A stretch of DNA of 64,000 nt from Microbacterium testaceum. Its GTDB lineage: Bacteria; Actinomycetota; Actinomycetes; Actinomycetales; Microbacteriaceae. Both the position numbers and the translations under genes were made by a program. This document shows positions 25,994 to 34,470 of this stretch, piece after piece. The notes beneath the pieces are model-generated. The model had not been told where the DNA came from, made no database searches, and saw nothing but the letters and a program-made list of their open reading frames with translations. Positions within the stretch are counted from its first letter, which is position 1, and the number at the start of each line of letters is the position of its first letter. The DNA lies in NCBI RefSeq assembly GCF_006539145.1, contig NZ_BJML01000010.1:53917-117916 (forward strand), given 5' to 3'.

Positions 25994-27189
25994 GGTGCGG
26001 CGACCCGAGCTGCCGCGACGGCGGCGGCGGTCTCGTGCACCCACGAGACGAAGCGGGCGGTCTGCTCGCCGAAGCCGTGGACGTCGCTGCCCCACGGGTC
26101 TTTGAAGAAGCAGCCGAGGGCGGTGACGACACCGGCGTGGCCGGCGCGGGTCGCGAGCGACAACGCGCGGACGAGGTCGATGACCAGGGGCGCGGCGAGA
26201 GCGGAGTCGTACGCGCTCCACGTGGTCTGCAGCGTCACGCGGCTGCCGAGGAAACCGGTCGCGCTGACGTGGTCCCACGCGGTCTTGACGTCGCCGAGGT
26301 CGGGCACGTTGTCGATGTGCAGCGGGGTCACGACGTCGTCGCCGACCAGGGCGTGCAGGCCGCGGTTCTTCGACACGAGCTTGGAGCGCACCGCCTCGGG
26401 ATCGGCCAGGGTCGCGCCGTCGCCGCCGCCGAGCAGGTTCGTGCCGGCCCAGGACTGCACGCGGAACCCGCGGGCCGTGAACATCGGGGCCAGCACCGTG
26501 CGCAGCAGCGTCTCGCCGGTCTTGCCGTCCTGACCGGCGTAGGCGATGCCCGCGCGTTCGGCGCGGTCGCGCAGGACGGGGAGGTTGAGGGATGCCGAGG
26601 GGGTGAAGGCCGCGTAGGCGGCTCCGGCCGCGATCGCGGCGAGGGCGGCGCGCGAGCTGGGCGGCAGGACCCGCACGCCCGGCGTCGTGAGAGCCGTCTG
26701 CAGCAGCTCCTCGTCCTCGAATCCCGGGTGGTAGGGCGGCAGGGGCTCGGTGGACGAGACGTCGATCACGACGACCTCGCGCAACTCGTAGCGCTCGCGG
26801 AAGTCGATGATGTCGGCCGCGAGGAGGTCGATCTCCTCCTGCTGGGTCGCCGTCATCGTGGGGACGGGGCGGAGGTTCTGCTCGGTCTCGCGCAGGCGCT
26901 CGACGACCCGATCGACGAGTGCCGCGGGGAACATGCCCCCGGCGGCGAGCTGCCGCGCACGCTCTTCGAGCGGGGTGGTCGCGATGTCGTGTCCGCCGAC
27001 GACGATGTCGGCGATCGCGGGGAACTCGTCGACGCGCACCGCGTCGGTCTCGGTCGTGAGGCCCACGGGGGTGGCGGCCCCCGTGGCGAGGGCGTGGATG
27101 CCGAGGGTCGCGGTCGTGGCGAGGGAGCCTCGCGCACCGATGAACCAGGCGCCGACGTCGGCGGTGCGGCGGGTGTCCGAAGTGTTCAC
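25990..27189 (-). CDS. myo-inositol-1-phosphate-synthase-like protein
   Basis: The 399-residue protein has a Rossmann start (VGAWFIGARGSLATTATLG), a Thr/Gln-rich NAD-binding middle and the motifs GQDGKTGETLLRTVLAPM and SKNRGLHALVGDD of inositol-3-phosphate synthases. Members isomerise and cyclise a hexose phosphate. It is the first gene of the operon and stands in the place where many ebo clusters carry a dehydroquinate-synthase-like cyclase (EboD), which would be a functional parallel: both are NAD-dependent cyclases acting on a sugar phosphate (inference). It starts with GTG 27189 and has a weak RBS. The leader is about 160 bases. Confidence 0.85.
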   Translation of the reverse strand: MNTSDTRRTADVGAWFIGARGSLATTATLGIHALATGAATPVGLTTETDAVRVDEFPAIADIVVGGHDIATTPLEERARQLAAGGMFPAALVDRVVERLRETEQNLRPVPTMTATQQEEIDLLAADIIDFRERYELREVVVIDVSSTEPLPPYHPGFEDEELLQTALTTPGVRVLPPSSRAALAAIAAGAAYAAFTPSASLNLPVLRDRAERAGIAYAGQDGKTGETLLRTVLAPMFTARGFRVQSWAGTNLLGGGDGATLADPEAVRSKLVSKNRGLHALVGDDVVTPLHIDNVPDLGDVKTAWDHVSATGFLGSRVTLQTTWSAYDSALAAPLVIDLVRALSLATRAGHAGVVTALGCFFKDPWGSDVHGFGEQTARFVSWVHETAAAVAAARVAAP

Positions 27190-27351
27190 GTGGGGGTCCG
27201 TTCTTCGTTGAGGGACGTCGATTGCCGGGCACGCGCGACGGCGCGACTCCGCGGGTGGGAGGTGTTCGGGTGGGACGCTCCCGTGGGGGGGGATGGGGGC
27301 GGCCCGGGGGTGATCGAGGGGGGACTCGTCGTCGAGGTGTCCTGGTCCTTC

Positions 27352-27392
27352 CGACAGTAGTGAGGCTTTTGCAGAAAGGCAACCAAAAGTTG
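27352..27392 (-). promoter_or_regulatory. Promoter of the ebo-like operon
   Basis: On the minus strand, CAACTTTTG (27392-27384) is followed by TTGCCT (27382-27377), a 17-bp spacer and TACTGT (27359-27354). The spacer ends AGCC-N-CAC exactly as in the WxL operon promoter at 112-152. The remainder of the 297-bp gap 27190-27486 shows a GC-rich leader with no gene. Confidence 0.6.
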
Positions 27393-27486
27393 TCGCATCG
27401 GGGCGCAATATTCGGAGCCAATTCGACGCCGGCCGCGGGGCGCATGTCGAGGTGGACCCGCGAGCCTCGCCTGCGACACTGCTCTC

Positions 27487-27816
27487 ATGACGGCTCGCGA
27501 CGACACGACAGCGCCCGACACCGAGTTCGAGAAGTGGGTGACGCACTTCACCTCGAACCGTCGACGGCACGACGCGATCGAGGCGGAGATCGACGGGGAG
27601 ACTCCCGCTCGCCTACCGAGCGAAGTCCAGGCCGCCCTCGTGCGGTCGTTTCAGAGGTTCGAGCTGGGTGAGGGTGGCGACGGGCTCCATCTGCTCCGCA
27701 AGGCAGAGGGCTGTAGTCCCGCCCAACGGGAGGCCCTGAGGCTCCTGGTGGCGGAGGAGCAGGAACACTCGGCGCTGTTCCGACGCGGCCTTCGGCACCT
27801 CGGGCCGGCACGTTGA
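27487..27816 (+). CDS. Ferritin-like protein, N-terminal half
   Basis: The 109-residue frame contains the first half of a ferritin-like four-helix di-iron protein: a NRRRHDAIEAEIDGE start, SFQRFELGEGGDG, then the metal motif AEEQEHSALF (E-x-x-H). It stops with TGA at 27814-27816. The matching second half continues at once in the next reading frame (27813). Alone it would lack half the metal ligands. Most likely a frameshift has split one gene of about 245 codons. Confidence 0.7.
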   Translation: MTARDDTTAPDTEFEKWVTHFTSNRRRHDAIEAEIDGETPARLPSEVQAALVRSFQRFELGEGGDGLHLLRKAEGCSPAQREALRLLVAEEQEHSALFRRGLRHLGPAR

Positions 27817-28223
27817 CCGCTCATTGGTCCGACCTCGTCTTCACGCGACTTCGGCGCGCGCTCGGGCTGCGCACCGAGCTGGCCCTGTTCCTGACGGCTG
27901 AAGCCGTCGCCATGCCCTACTTCGTCGTCCTTGCGCGTTCCGGGCCCGACCCCGTGATCCGCGGAATCGGCACGCGCATCGCGCGGGACGAAGAGCATCA
28001 CCTCGCTTTTCAGATCGCTCAGCTCCGGGGAGGGCTCTCCTCCCTCGCGACACCCGTGCGGGCGCTCGTCCTGCTCCTGTGGTGGGTGGTCGGCGTCGGA
28101 GCGGCGACCGTCGTGGCCATCGACCACGGATCCGCTCTGCGCGCGTGCGGCCTCCCCGTGCGGCGCTATTGGGGAGCAGCGCTGCGCTCTTTCCGTCGAG
28201 CCGTCGAGGCGACGGTGTCCTGA
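27813..28223 (+). CDS. Ferritin-like protein, C-terminal half
   Basis: The 136-residue frame provides helices three and four of the ferritin-like fold (TELALFLTAEAVAMPYFVVLA and IARDEEHHLAFQIAQL, the second E-E-x-H metal motif). A hydrophobic segment (VLLLWWVVGVGAATVVAI) follows, perhaps a membrane anchor. Its only start near the upstream stop is TTG 27813, overlapping TGA as TTGA. Either the gene is frameshifted by -1 or the halves are made by coupled translation as two chains. Confidence 0.6.
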   Translation: MTAHWSDLVFTRLRRALGLRTELALFLTAEAVAMPYFVVLARSGPDPVIRGIGTRIARDEEHHLAFQIAQLRGGLSSLATPVRALVLLLWWVVGVGAATVVAIDHGSALRACGLPVRRYWGAALRSFRRAVEATVS

Positions 28224-28317
28224 GCGGCGGCGCCGGTCACGCCCGCTGGTCTCGAACCCGACTCTCGTCCCGCGTCACTGTTGACTCCGCGCCGTCGCAG
28301 CGCTCCGGGGCGCCGCA

Positions 28318-29289
28318 TCAGCCGTGCACGGCGAGCGCGCGCAGCACCTCGAGCTGGTGCACCGGACCGCCACCCTCGTGGCCGTTCCACGGGTAGACGC
28401 GGATGCTCTTCTCACCCGCGTAGTGGTTGTACGCCGCATACACGGTCGACGGCGGGCACACGGCATCCCGAAGTCCGACCGAGAACAGCGCGGTGACATT
28501 CGCCCTCGCGGCGAAGTTCACGCCGTCGAAGTAGGAGAGCGTGCGGAAGACCTCCTCTTCCTGCCCGCGCCGGGTCTGCAGGTAGGTGACGATCTCGCTG
28601 TAGGGCGCGGCGTCGGTGATCGCGACGGCCCGACGCATGGCGCTCAGGAACGGGAAGTCGATCGCGGCGAACCGCAGCCCCTCGCTCAGCGCCGTCGCGG
28701 CGAGGGCGATGCCCCCACCCTGGCTGCCGCCCCACACGCTCACGCGCGTCGCGTCGATGGCCGGGTGCGAGCGCACGGCGTCGATCGCGAGCACCGCGTC
28801 GCAGAACACGCGCCGGTAGTACGACCGGGCGGGGTCGTCGAGGCCCTCGGTGACGCGACCGGCGACGTGCGGAGCGCCGCCCACGGGGTCGGCGGTCGCA
28901 CCGGGGAGCGCCCCGCTGGTCTGGCCTCGCGTGTCCATGACCATCACCGCGAAGCCGGCGGAGGGCAGGAGCGTGTGCTGGTGCGCGAGGCCGCGGCCCG
29001 AGTTGTAGCCGATGTACTGAACGACGCACGGCAGGGGGCCGGAGGCCCCGCGCGGGCGCAGCAGCCACGCCCGCACCTCGTGTCCCGCGAACCCCGCGAA
29101 GACGACGTCGTCGACCTCGACGCCGATCACACCGCTGTCGGCGGCGTCGACCGGGGTGAACCGCGCGGGCCATGCCGCCGCGCGCGCCTCGGCGAGCGTC
29201 TCGGTCCAGAACCGGTCGAAGTCGACGGGCTCCTCGCGCTCCGGGCAGAACGCCTCGAGCTCGGCCAGGGGCAGATCGAACTGGGTCAC
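28318..29289 (-). CDS. Acetylxylan esterase / cephalosporin-C deacetylase family (AXE1)
   Basis: The 323-residue alpha/beta hydrolase has GYNSGRGLAHQHTLLPSAG, the nucleophile elbow VWGGSQGGGIALAA, FSVGLRDAVCPPS with the acid Asp, and YPWNGHEGGG with the His. These are the AXE1 family hallmarks. It removes acetyl groups from xylan, xylo-oligosaccharides or similar substrates. It has no signal peptide, so it acts on imported oligosaccharides. GTG 29289 overlaps the stop of the upstream esterase. Confidence 0.92.
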   Translation of the reverse strand: MTQFDLPLAELEAFCPEREEPVDFDRFWTETLAEARAAAWPARFTPVDAADSGVIGVEVDDVVFAGFAGHEVRAWLLRPRGASGPLPCVVQYIGYNSGRGLAHQHTLLPSAGFAVMVMDTRGQTSGALPGATADPVGGAPHVAGRVTEGLDDPARSYYRRVFCDAVLAIDAVRSHPAIDATRVSVWGGSQGGGIALAATALSEGLRFAAIDFPFLSAMRRAVAITDAAPYSEIVTYLQTRRGQEEEVFRTLSYFDGVNFAARANVTALFSVGLRDAVCPPSTVYAAYNHYAGEKSIRVYPWNGHEGGGPVHQLEVLRALAVHG

Positions 29290-30284
29290 GGGTTCTCCTT
29301 CTCCCCGACGAGGCGCGAGAGCACCCCGTCGATGTGAGCGCGCGTGGCGGCGAAAGCCCGTATCCGGACCTCGTCGAGACCGGCGTACTCGCGATGGCCG
29401 TAGGGCTGCACGTCGAGCTCGAGCTCGGCCCCCGGCGCCTCGTCGATCGCATTCGCGACCGCGAACTGGCCGGGCGGGGGAACGTGGCGGTCGCGCAGCG
29501 CGCACTCCACGCGAACCGGCACGCGCAGGAAGGTCGCCGCCGTCGAAGCGTCGAAGAAGCGCAACACCTCGCGCGCCTCGGGGTGGGTGGCGACGTGGGC
29601 GCGCACCCGCTCCCCGCTGCCCTCGCACGGCAGGCGCAATCGCAGGTCGTACTGACCGAAGCTCGGCACGATCAGCGTCGCGCCGACGAATCTGTCGTCC
29701 CACGGCAGGGCCAGCGCGCCGATCCCGCCCCCGAAGCTCTCGCCCACGTAATACAGGGGAACGGACCCGGCGAGCGCCCGCAGCGCCGACCCGGCGTGCC
29801 AGAGGTCGACGGCGCACCTGCCGAGGACGTACTCCTCGATCGAGTGGATGCCGTGGAGCACATGCCCCTCGGCGGGCGTCGGCGCCCCGAGACCGGCGTT
29901 GAGCACCCCTTGCCCCCGGGCGACGGGGAAGAACACCGCCGCATCGTCCGGGACGCGGTCGACGTCGGGCGCCTCTCGACCGCCGTAGCCGTGGCCGTGC
30001 ACGATGCCCACGCGGGGCGGCACCCCGTCGACGGTCGTGGCGAACCACCCGCGCAGGCGCAGGCCGTCGGCGACGGTGTGCTCGACCAGGAACAGGGCAC
30101 GGCCGGCGACCCGCCCCAGGGGGCTCATGCGGGGGTCGGGGTCGACCCGCATCGCCTCCGCCGCCCAGGCCCGCCAGCGCTCGGCGAACCCGACGGGCGG
30201 AGCGACCGGTGGCACCGCGCGCAGGGCCGGCAGCTCGAAGCCGTAGGCTCCATCGCCCGCGGGATCGGCGATGACGCCGTTCAC
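29286..30284 (-). CDS. Second AXE1-like alpha/beta-hydrolase esterase
   Basis: The 332-residue protein resembles its downstream neighbour but is divergent: GIVHGHGYGGREAPDV, nucleophile elbow YVGESFGGGIGALALP, CALRDRHVPPPGQ and VQPYGHREYAGL supply Ser, Asp and His. A paired role in removing acetyl or other acyl groups from oligosaccharides is likely. It starts with GTG and is divergent from the DeoR gene, with a 47-bp gap that must hold both promoters. Confidence 0.85.
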   Translation of the reverse strand: MNGVIADPAGDGAYGFELPALRAVPPVAPPVGFAERWRAWAAEAMRVDPDPRMSPLGRVAGRALFLVEHTVADGLRLRGWFATTVDGVPPRVGIVHGHGYGGREAPDVDRVPDDAAVFFPVARGQGVLNAGLGAPTPAEGHVLHGIHSIEEYVLGRCAVDLWHAGSALRALAGSVPLYYVGESFGGGIGALALPWDDRFVGATLIVPSFGQYDLRLRLPCEGSGERVRAHVATHPEAREVLRFFDASTAATFLRVPVRVECALRDRHVPPPGQFAVANAIDEAPGAELELDVQPYGHREYAGLDEVRIRAFAATRAHIDGVLSRLVGEKENP

Positions 30285-30331
30285 GAGCGGACCGCCGTGG
30301 AAGACTGGAGGCCCGAACGAGAGGAGCGATC

Positions 30332-31126
30332 GTGCTCGCCGCCGAACGCCGATCCCGCCTCCTGGCCGAGGTCCGCCGCCAGGGCGCCGCCGCGGTCCCC
30401 GACCTGGCCGTGACCCTCGGCGTCAGCGAGATGACCGTCCGGCGCGATCTCGACGTGCTGGCGGCCGACGGCCGCGTCGACAAGGTGCGCGGCGGAGCCC
30501 GCAGCCCGCAGCCCGGAATCGGCGGCTCTCGCGACCTCGCCACGCAGGCCCGCCGCAACGGCGACGGCAAGCGTGCCATCGCCCGCCGCGCCGCCGAACT
30601 CGTCGAAGCGGGCATGTCGGTGGGTCTGGGCGGCGGATCCACGACCTGGGCGCTCGCCCGCGAGCTGCGCGGAATCGACGACCTCACGATCGTCACGAAC
30701 TCGCTGCCCGTCGCCGACGTCTTCGCCCGCCCCGACCGGGCGGACGAGCCCTACACCCAGACCGTCGTGCTCACCGGCGGCGTCCGCACCCCGGCCGACG
30801 CGCTCGTCGGTCCGGTCGCGGTCGCTTCGCTCGAGCACCTCCATTGCGACATCGTCTTCCTCGGCGTCCGTGGGATCGACCTCACCGCGGGGTTGACGAC
30901 CTCGAACCTGCTCGAGGCCGAGACGAACCGCGCGCTGGTCGCTGCGGGGGCCCGGGCGGTCGTGCTCGCCGACCACACGAAGTGGGGGGCGGTAGGACTC
31001 ACCACGATCGTCGACCTGAACGAGGTCGACCTCGTCGTCACCGACGCGGGGCTCTCCCCCGAAGCCGAAGAGACGCTGCGCGCGCACGTCGCCGAGCTGT
31101 GGGTGGCCGCCGACGGCGACGACTGA
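30332..31126 (+). CDS. DeoR family transcriptional regulator
   Basis: The 264-residue protein has an N-terminal DeoR winged helix (RSRLLAEVRRQGAAAVPDLA, then SEMTVRRDLDVLAADG) and a DeoRC sugar-phosphate sensor domain (GLGGGSTTWALARELRG, GVRGIDLTAGLTTSNLLEAETNRAL, VVLADHTKWGAVG). It probably controls the divergent esterase genes in response to a sugar phosphate. RBS GAGAGGAG lies before GTG 30332. Confidence 0.92.
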   Translation: MLAAERRSRLLAEVRRQGAAAVPDLAVTLGVSEMTVRRDLDVLAADGRVDKVRGGARSPQPGIGGSRDLATQARRNGDGKRAIARRAAELVEAGMSVGLGGGSTTWALARELRGIDDLTIVTNSLPVADVFARPDRADEPYTQTVVLTGGVRTPADALVGPVAVASLEHLHCDIVFLGVRGIDLTAGLTTSNLLEAETNRALVAAGARAVVLADHTKWGAVGLTTIVDLNEVDLVVTDAGLSPEAEETLRAHVAELWVAADGDD

Positions 31127-31130
31127 GACG

Positions 31131-31157
31131 CGCCCGCGTCCTCGAGAAGACCGGGCG
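31131..31157. terminator. Bidirectional hairpin between convergent regulators
   Basis: CGCCCGCGTC (31131-31140) pairs with GACCGGGCG (31149-31157), with one bulged base and an 8-base loop CTCGAGAA. It lies between the ends of the DeoR and LacI-like genes. Confidence 0.5.
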
Positions 31158-31170
31158 GCGACAGCCGCGC

Positions 31171-32064
31171 TCACCGCGCCGTGCTCGCTCGCGCGATGAC
31201 CGTGGCGTCGACCACGATGTGCCGGACCGGGACGTCGGCGCCCGGGCGAGCCGCCATCTGACGCTCGAGCTCGGCGAACGCCGCCTCGACGATGCCGTGG
31301 TCGTCGGGGGCGACCGACGACAGCGCCGGCACCGAGAACTGCGCCGCGTGCACGTTGTCGATACCGATCACCGCGACATCGCCGGGCACCGCGAGCCCGC
31401 GCTCGTGCAGCGCCGCCAGCACGCCGAAGGCCACGGAATCGTTCGAGCACACCACGCCGTCGAAGGCGATGCCGGAGTCGTGCAGACGCCGCAGCGCCTC
31501 CGCACCCTCTTCCGAGGTGAAGGCGTCGACCGGCACGATCAGGCCGGGCTCGTCGGCCAAGCCCAGGCGCGACACGGCGTCGCGGTAGCCGGCGAAGCGT
31601 TGGTCCGCGGCATCCGAGGGACGGGACACGCGAGGACCCAGGAAGGCGACCCGACCGCACCCGGAGGAGGCGAGGTGCGCCGTCGCCAGGTCCGCCGTGC
31701 GACGGTTGTCGATCGAGACGTGGGTGAAGGGGCTCACGGCGATGTGCTCGCCGAGCAGGACGAGGGGGCCCGGGTCGGTGCGCCGCGTCAGGTCTCCGAC
31801 GGTCAAGGACCGAGGGATGTGGATCAGGCCGTCGGTCGCCGGGAGCCCCACCCCGTTCGCGACATCGATCTCTCGCTGGTGGTCGCCCTCGGTCTGCTGG
31901 ATGAGGATCGACAGCCCGCGCGCCTCGGCGCCGCGTGCCAGCAGGGTCGTCAGCTCGGCGAAGTACGGCTCTTCGAGATTCGGCACCGCCAGCGCGACGA
32001 TTCCCGTGCGCTCGCGACGCGACAGGGGGGAGATCCGCCGCGTCGCCGAGGGCGTGTCGGTCAT
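31171..32064 (-). CDS. LacI-type sensor domain without a DNA-binding domain
   Basis: The 297-residue protein is a LacI/GalR periplasmic-binding-like domain: RTGIVALAVPNLEEPYFAELT, HVSIDNRRTADLATAHLASSG, RVAFLGP, FDGVVCSNDSVAFGVLAAL, VPGDVAVIGIDNVHAAQFSVPALSSV. It begins directly at the hinge region. The usual 60-residue helix-turn-helix (V-x-D-V-A-x-x-A-G-V-S) is missing and cannot be found upstream in any frame. RBS GAGGAG fits ATG 32064; starts at 32148 or 32163 would add only low-complexity residues. It ends the CUT1 polysaccharide operon and may be an accessory ligand sensor or a decayed repressor. Confidence 0.8.
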   Translation of the reverse strand: MTDTPSATRRISPLSRRERTGIVALAVPNLEEPYFAELTTLLARGAEARGLSILIQQTEGDHQREIDVANGVGLPATDGLIHIPRSLTVGDLTRRTDPGPLVLLGEHIAVSPFTHVSIDNRRTADLATAHLASSGCGRVAFLGPRVSRPSDAADQRFAGYRDAVSRLGLADEPGLIVPVDAFTSEEGAEALRRLHDSGIAFDGVVCSNDSVAFGVLAALHERGLAVPGDVAVIGIDNVHAAQFSVPALSSVAPDDHGIVEAAFAELERQMAARPGADVPVRHIVVDATVIARASTAR

Positions 32065-32149
32065 GGCGGGGCTCCTCGTCGAGGACCGGGCGGCGCTCGC
32101 GCGCGCCGCGGGGCGGTCTGTTCTGGGGGCTACGGTATCGCGCGGCATG

Positions 32150-34405
32150 TCACTCCTGAACACGAAAGGCCACGATGCGGGCCTCCGGCGCGCCGTGGGT
32201 CGCCGTCACCACCACTCGCGCGGCGCTGATCGCGCCGAGCCCCTCGGGGAGCGGGTGCCGGCGGCGGCGACGTCTGTTCTGCGTCACCACCGCGACCTCG
32301 ACCCATTCCTGCGCCCCGGCCGTCTGCGCCTCGACCCGGTAGGCCTCGACGAGCGAGGGCATCACGAGGTGGGGATCGCGATGGTGGTGGAGGGTGTTGA
32401 GCTCGACATCGGGGTCGTCGTCGAAGACCAGCACGACCTCGCGCGCGACGACCGGCTGCTCCCAGTCGAGACGGAGCCATGCGTCGCCCTCGGCCAGAGG
32501 AGCCGAGGCCCAGAGGTTCGGACCGCCGAAGGGGCGCTGGTAGCCGCCGACCGCCCGCTCGGGCGCCAGCGCCTCTGACGGCGTGGGCACACGGAACTGC
32601 ACCGACCGCCCCCGCAACGGCTTGGTCGGCCATTGCACGAGCAGCTCGTCGAGGCTCACCTGGACGTTCTGGTCGTCGGCATCCGAGGTGTGGACGAGGG
32701 TCAGGATGCCGGGAGGAAGCTCGTCCGCCACGAACACGCTCACGCCGGGTCGGGCGCGCACGACGACGACCGCGTTGGCCGGGGCCTGCGGCTCCCACCG
32801 CACCGGGGCGTGCACCCACTGCGCCTGGCCCGCGGTCACGGCGACGGTGACCGCGTGCTCGAGGTGCTCGGGGACGACGTTCTGCGGGAGCCCCGTCGAC
32901 CACACCTCGACCTCGAGATCGACGTCGTGCTCGGCGGTGACCCGCAGGTCGAAGCCATCGAGACGCGGGTGCACGGGCACGACGATGCCGAGGTCGTGCT
33001 CGAGCGGATGGGGCCGGACCGAAGCCGCCTCGCTCGGTCCGAGACCCGCGCGCACGCCCGAGGCCGTCACCCGCGCCGAGGCGGCGAGGTTCTGCGGGTC
33101 GGTGTCGGCCACGCCGATGAGCGGGGCGTCCTGTCGCAACAGCAGCTGCCGGAGTTCTTCACGGTGATTCTCGTAGAGCCCGCGGGGGCTCGTGTGATGA
33201 GCGAGGGCGAGGGATGCCGCGGTCCCCGCCGCCTCGCCCATCGCGGCGCACGTGGCCATGACGCGCGCGGCGCCGAACGCGATGTGGGTGGCCGAGACGT
33301 CGCGCCCCGCCATGAAGAGGTTCTCGACGTCGGCGGAGTAGAGGGAGCGGAACGGGATCTCGAAGACGCCGTTCGAGAAGCGCTGCACGGCGCCCGCACC
33401 GGTCGAGTACATCCCTTCTTTGGGGTGCAGGTCGATCGACCAGCCCCCGAAGGCCACGCCGTCGTCGAAGCGCGTCTGCTCGATGATGTCGCGCTGGTGC
33501 AGCGTGTAGTCGCCGACGAGGCGGCGGTACTCGCGCTTGCCGGGGACGTTGCCGATCCACTCCAGGTCGAGGTTGTCGGCGTCGAACTCGCCCGAGTTCT
33601 TGATGTGGTCCCAGATGCCCAGGATCACCGAGCGCAGTTCGTCGCGGATGCGCTCGTTGTCGTGCACGATGTCGAGCTCGCCGCCCCACTCGATCCACCA
33701 GTAGTGCGCTCCGCTGTCACCGCTTCGGATGATGCGCGACGACGGGATCGGGGTCTCGAGGATCGACTTCGCCGAATCGGGTGCGACGAAACGCACCGGA
33801 TGCCCCACGTCCTTCGTGTAGAACAACAGCGTCGAGCCGAGGAAGGTGCGCTCGGCCTCTTCCGGCGCCCAGTCCTCGTCGAACTCCACCCGCGACTCCT
33901 TGCCGAGCCGCGCCCTCGCCCCGGAGAGGTGGCCGACGAGTCCGTCACCGGTGCAGTCGAGGAAGACCGGGGCGACGAAGCGCGTCTCGGTCTCGGCTCC
34001 CATGGTCCATCCCGTCACCGACTCGATGCGGCGCGCACCCTCGGGGCCGGTGGCGGCCACGTCGCGCACGTCGGTGTTGAGGTACAGCGAGATGTTCGGC
34101 TCGGCACGCACGGCATCCAGCACCACGTCGTCCCAGTGGATGGGATTGCCGTCGGGGTTGCGGTACTGGTTCTCGAGGTACAGCTCGCCGATGATGCCGT
34201 TCTCGCGCGCCCACCGCTGATTGCCGTGCGCGGTCGCCCCGCACACCCAGACACGGACCTCCGACGAGGAGTTCCCGCCCAGGACCGGTCGGTTGTTGAT
34301 GAGGGCGACGCGCCGGTCGAGCCGGGCGGCGGCGATGGCGGCGGCGACTCCGGCGAGTCCTCCGCCGACGACGACCACGTCGTAGTCGGCCGTGTGTGAA
34401 CGCAT
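32150..34405 (-). CDS. FAD-dependent oxidoreductase with C-terminal beta domain
   Basis: The 751-residue protein has a FAD_oxidored (PF12831-type) N-terminal half: VVVVGGGLAGVAAAIAAARL dinucleotide fold, NNRPVLGGNSSSEVRVWV, FLDCTGDGLVGHL and LFMAGRDVSATHIAFGAARV. The last 290 residues are a beta-rich region (two probable discoidin-like modules) with no catalytic motif I can name. Such proteins are common in CUT1 polysaccharide loci and are thought to oxidise sugars or sugar acids. RBS AGGAAGG precedes the ATG. It lies directly downstream of the BNR-4 gene. Confidence 0.88.
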   Translation of the reverse strand: MRSHTADYDVVVVGGGLAGVAAAIAAARLDRRVALINNRPVLGGNSSSEVRVWVCGATAHGNQRWARENGIIGELYLENQYRNPDGNPIHWDDVVLDAVRAEPNISLYLNTDVRDVAATGPEGARRIESVTGWTMGAETETRFVAPVFLDCTGDGLVGHLSGARARLGKESRVEFDEDWAPEEAERTFLGSTLLFYTKDVGHPVRFVAPDSAKSILETPIPSSRIIRSGDSGAHYWWIEWGGELDIVHDNERIRDELRSVILGIWDHIKNSGEFDADNLDLEWIGNVPGKREYRRLVGDYTLHQRDIIEQTRFDDGVAFGGWSIDLHPKEGMYSTGAGAVQRFSNGVFEIPFRSLYSADVENLFMAGRDVSATHIAFGAARVMATCAAMGEAAGTAASLALAHHTSPRGLYENHREELRQLLLRQDAPLIGVADTDPQNLAASARVTASGVRAGLGPSEAASVRPHPLEHDLGIVVPVHPRLDGFDLRVTAEHDVDLEVEVWSTGLPQNVVPEHLEHAVTVAVTAGQAQWVHAPVRWEPQAPANAVVVVRARPGVSVFVADELPPGILTLVHTSDADDQNVQVSLDELLVQWPTKPLRGRSVQFRVPTPSEALAPERAVGGYQRPFGGPNLWASAPLAEGDAWLRLDWEQPVVAREVVLVFDDDPDVELNTLHHHRDPHLVMPSLVEAYRVEAQTAGAQEWVEVAVVTQNRRRRRRHPLPEGLGAISAARVVVTATHGAPEARIVAFRVQE

Positions 34406-34470
34406 TCTGCGGGTGTCCTTCCTGGGGACGCGGGGGCGTCCGAATGTGATGCGGGGAGAGGTCGACGGGC

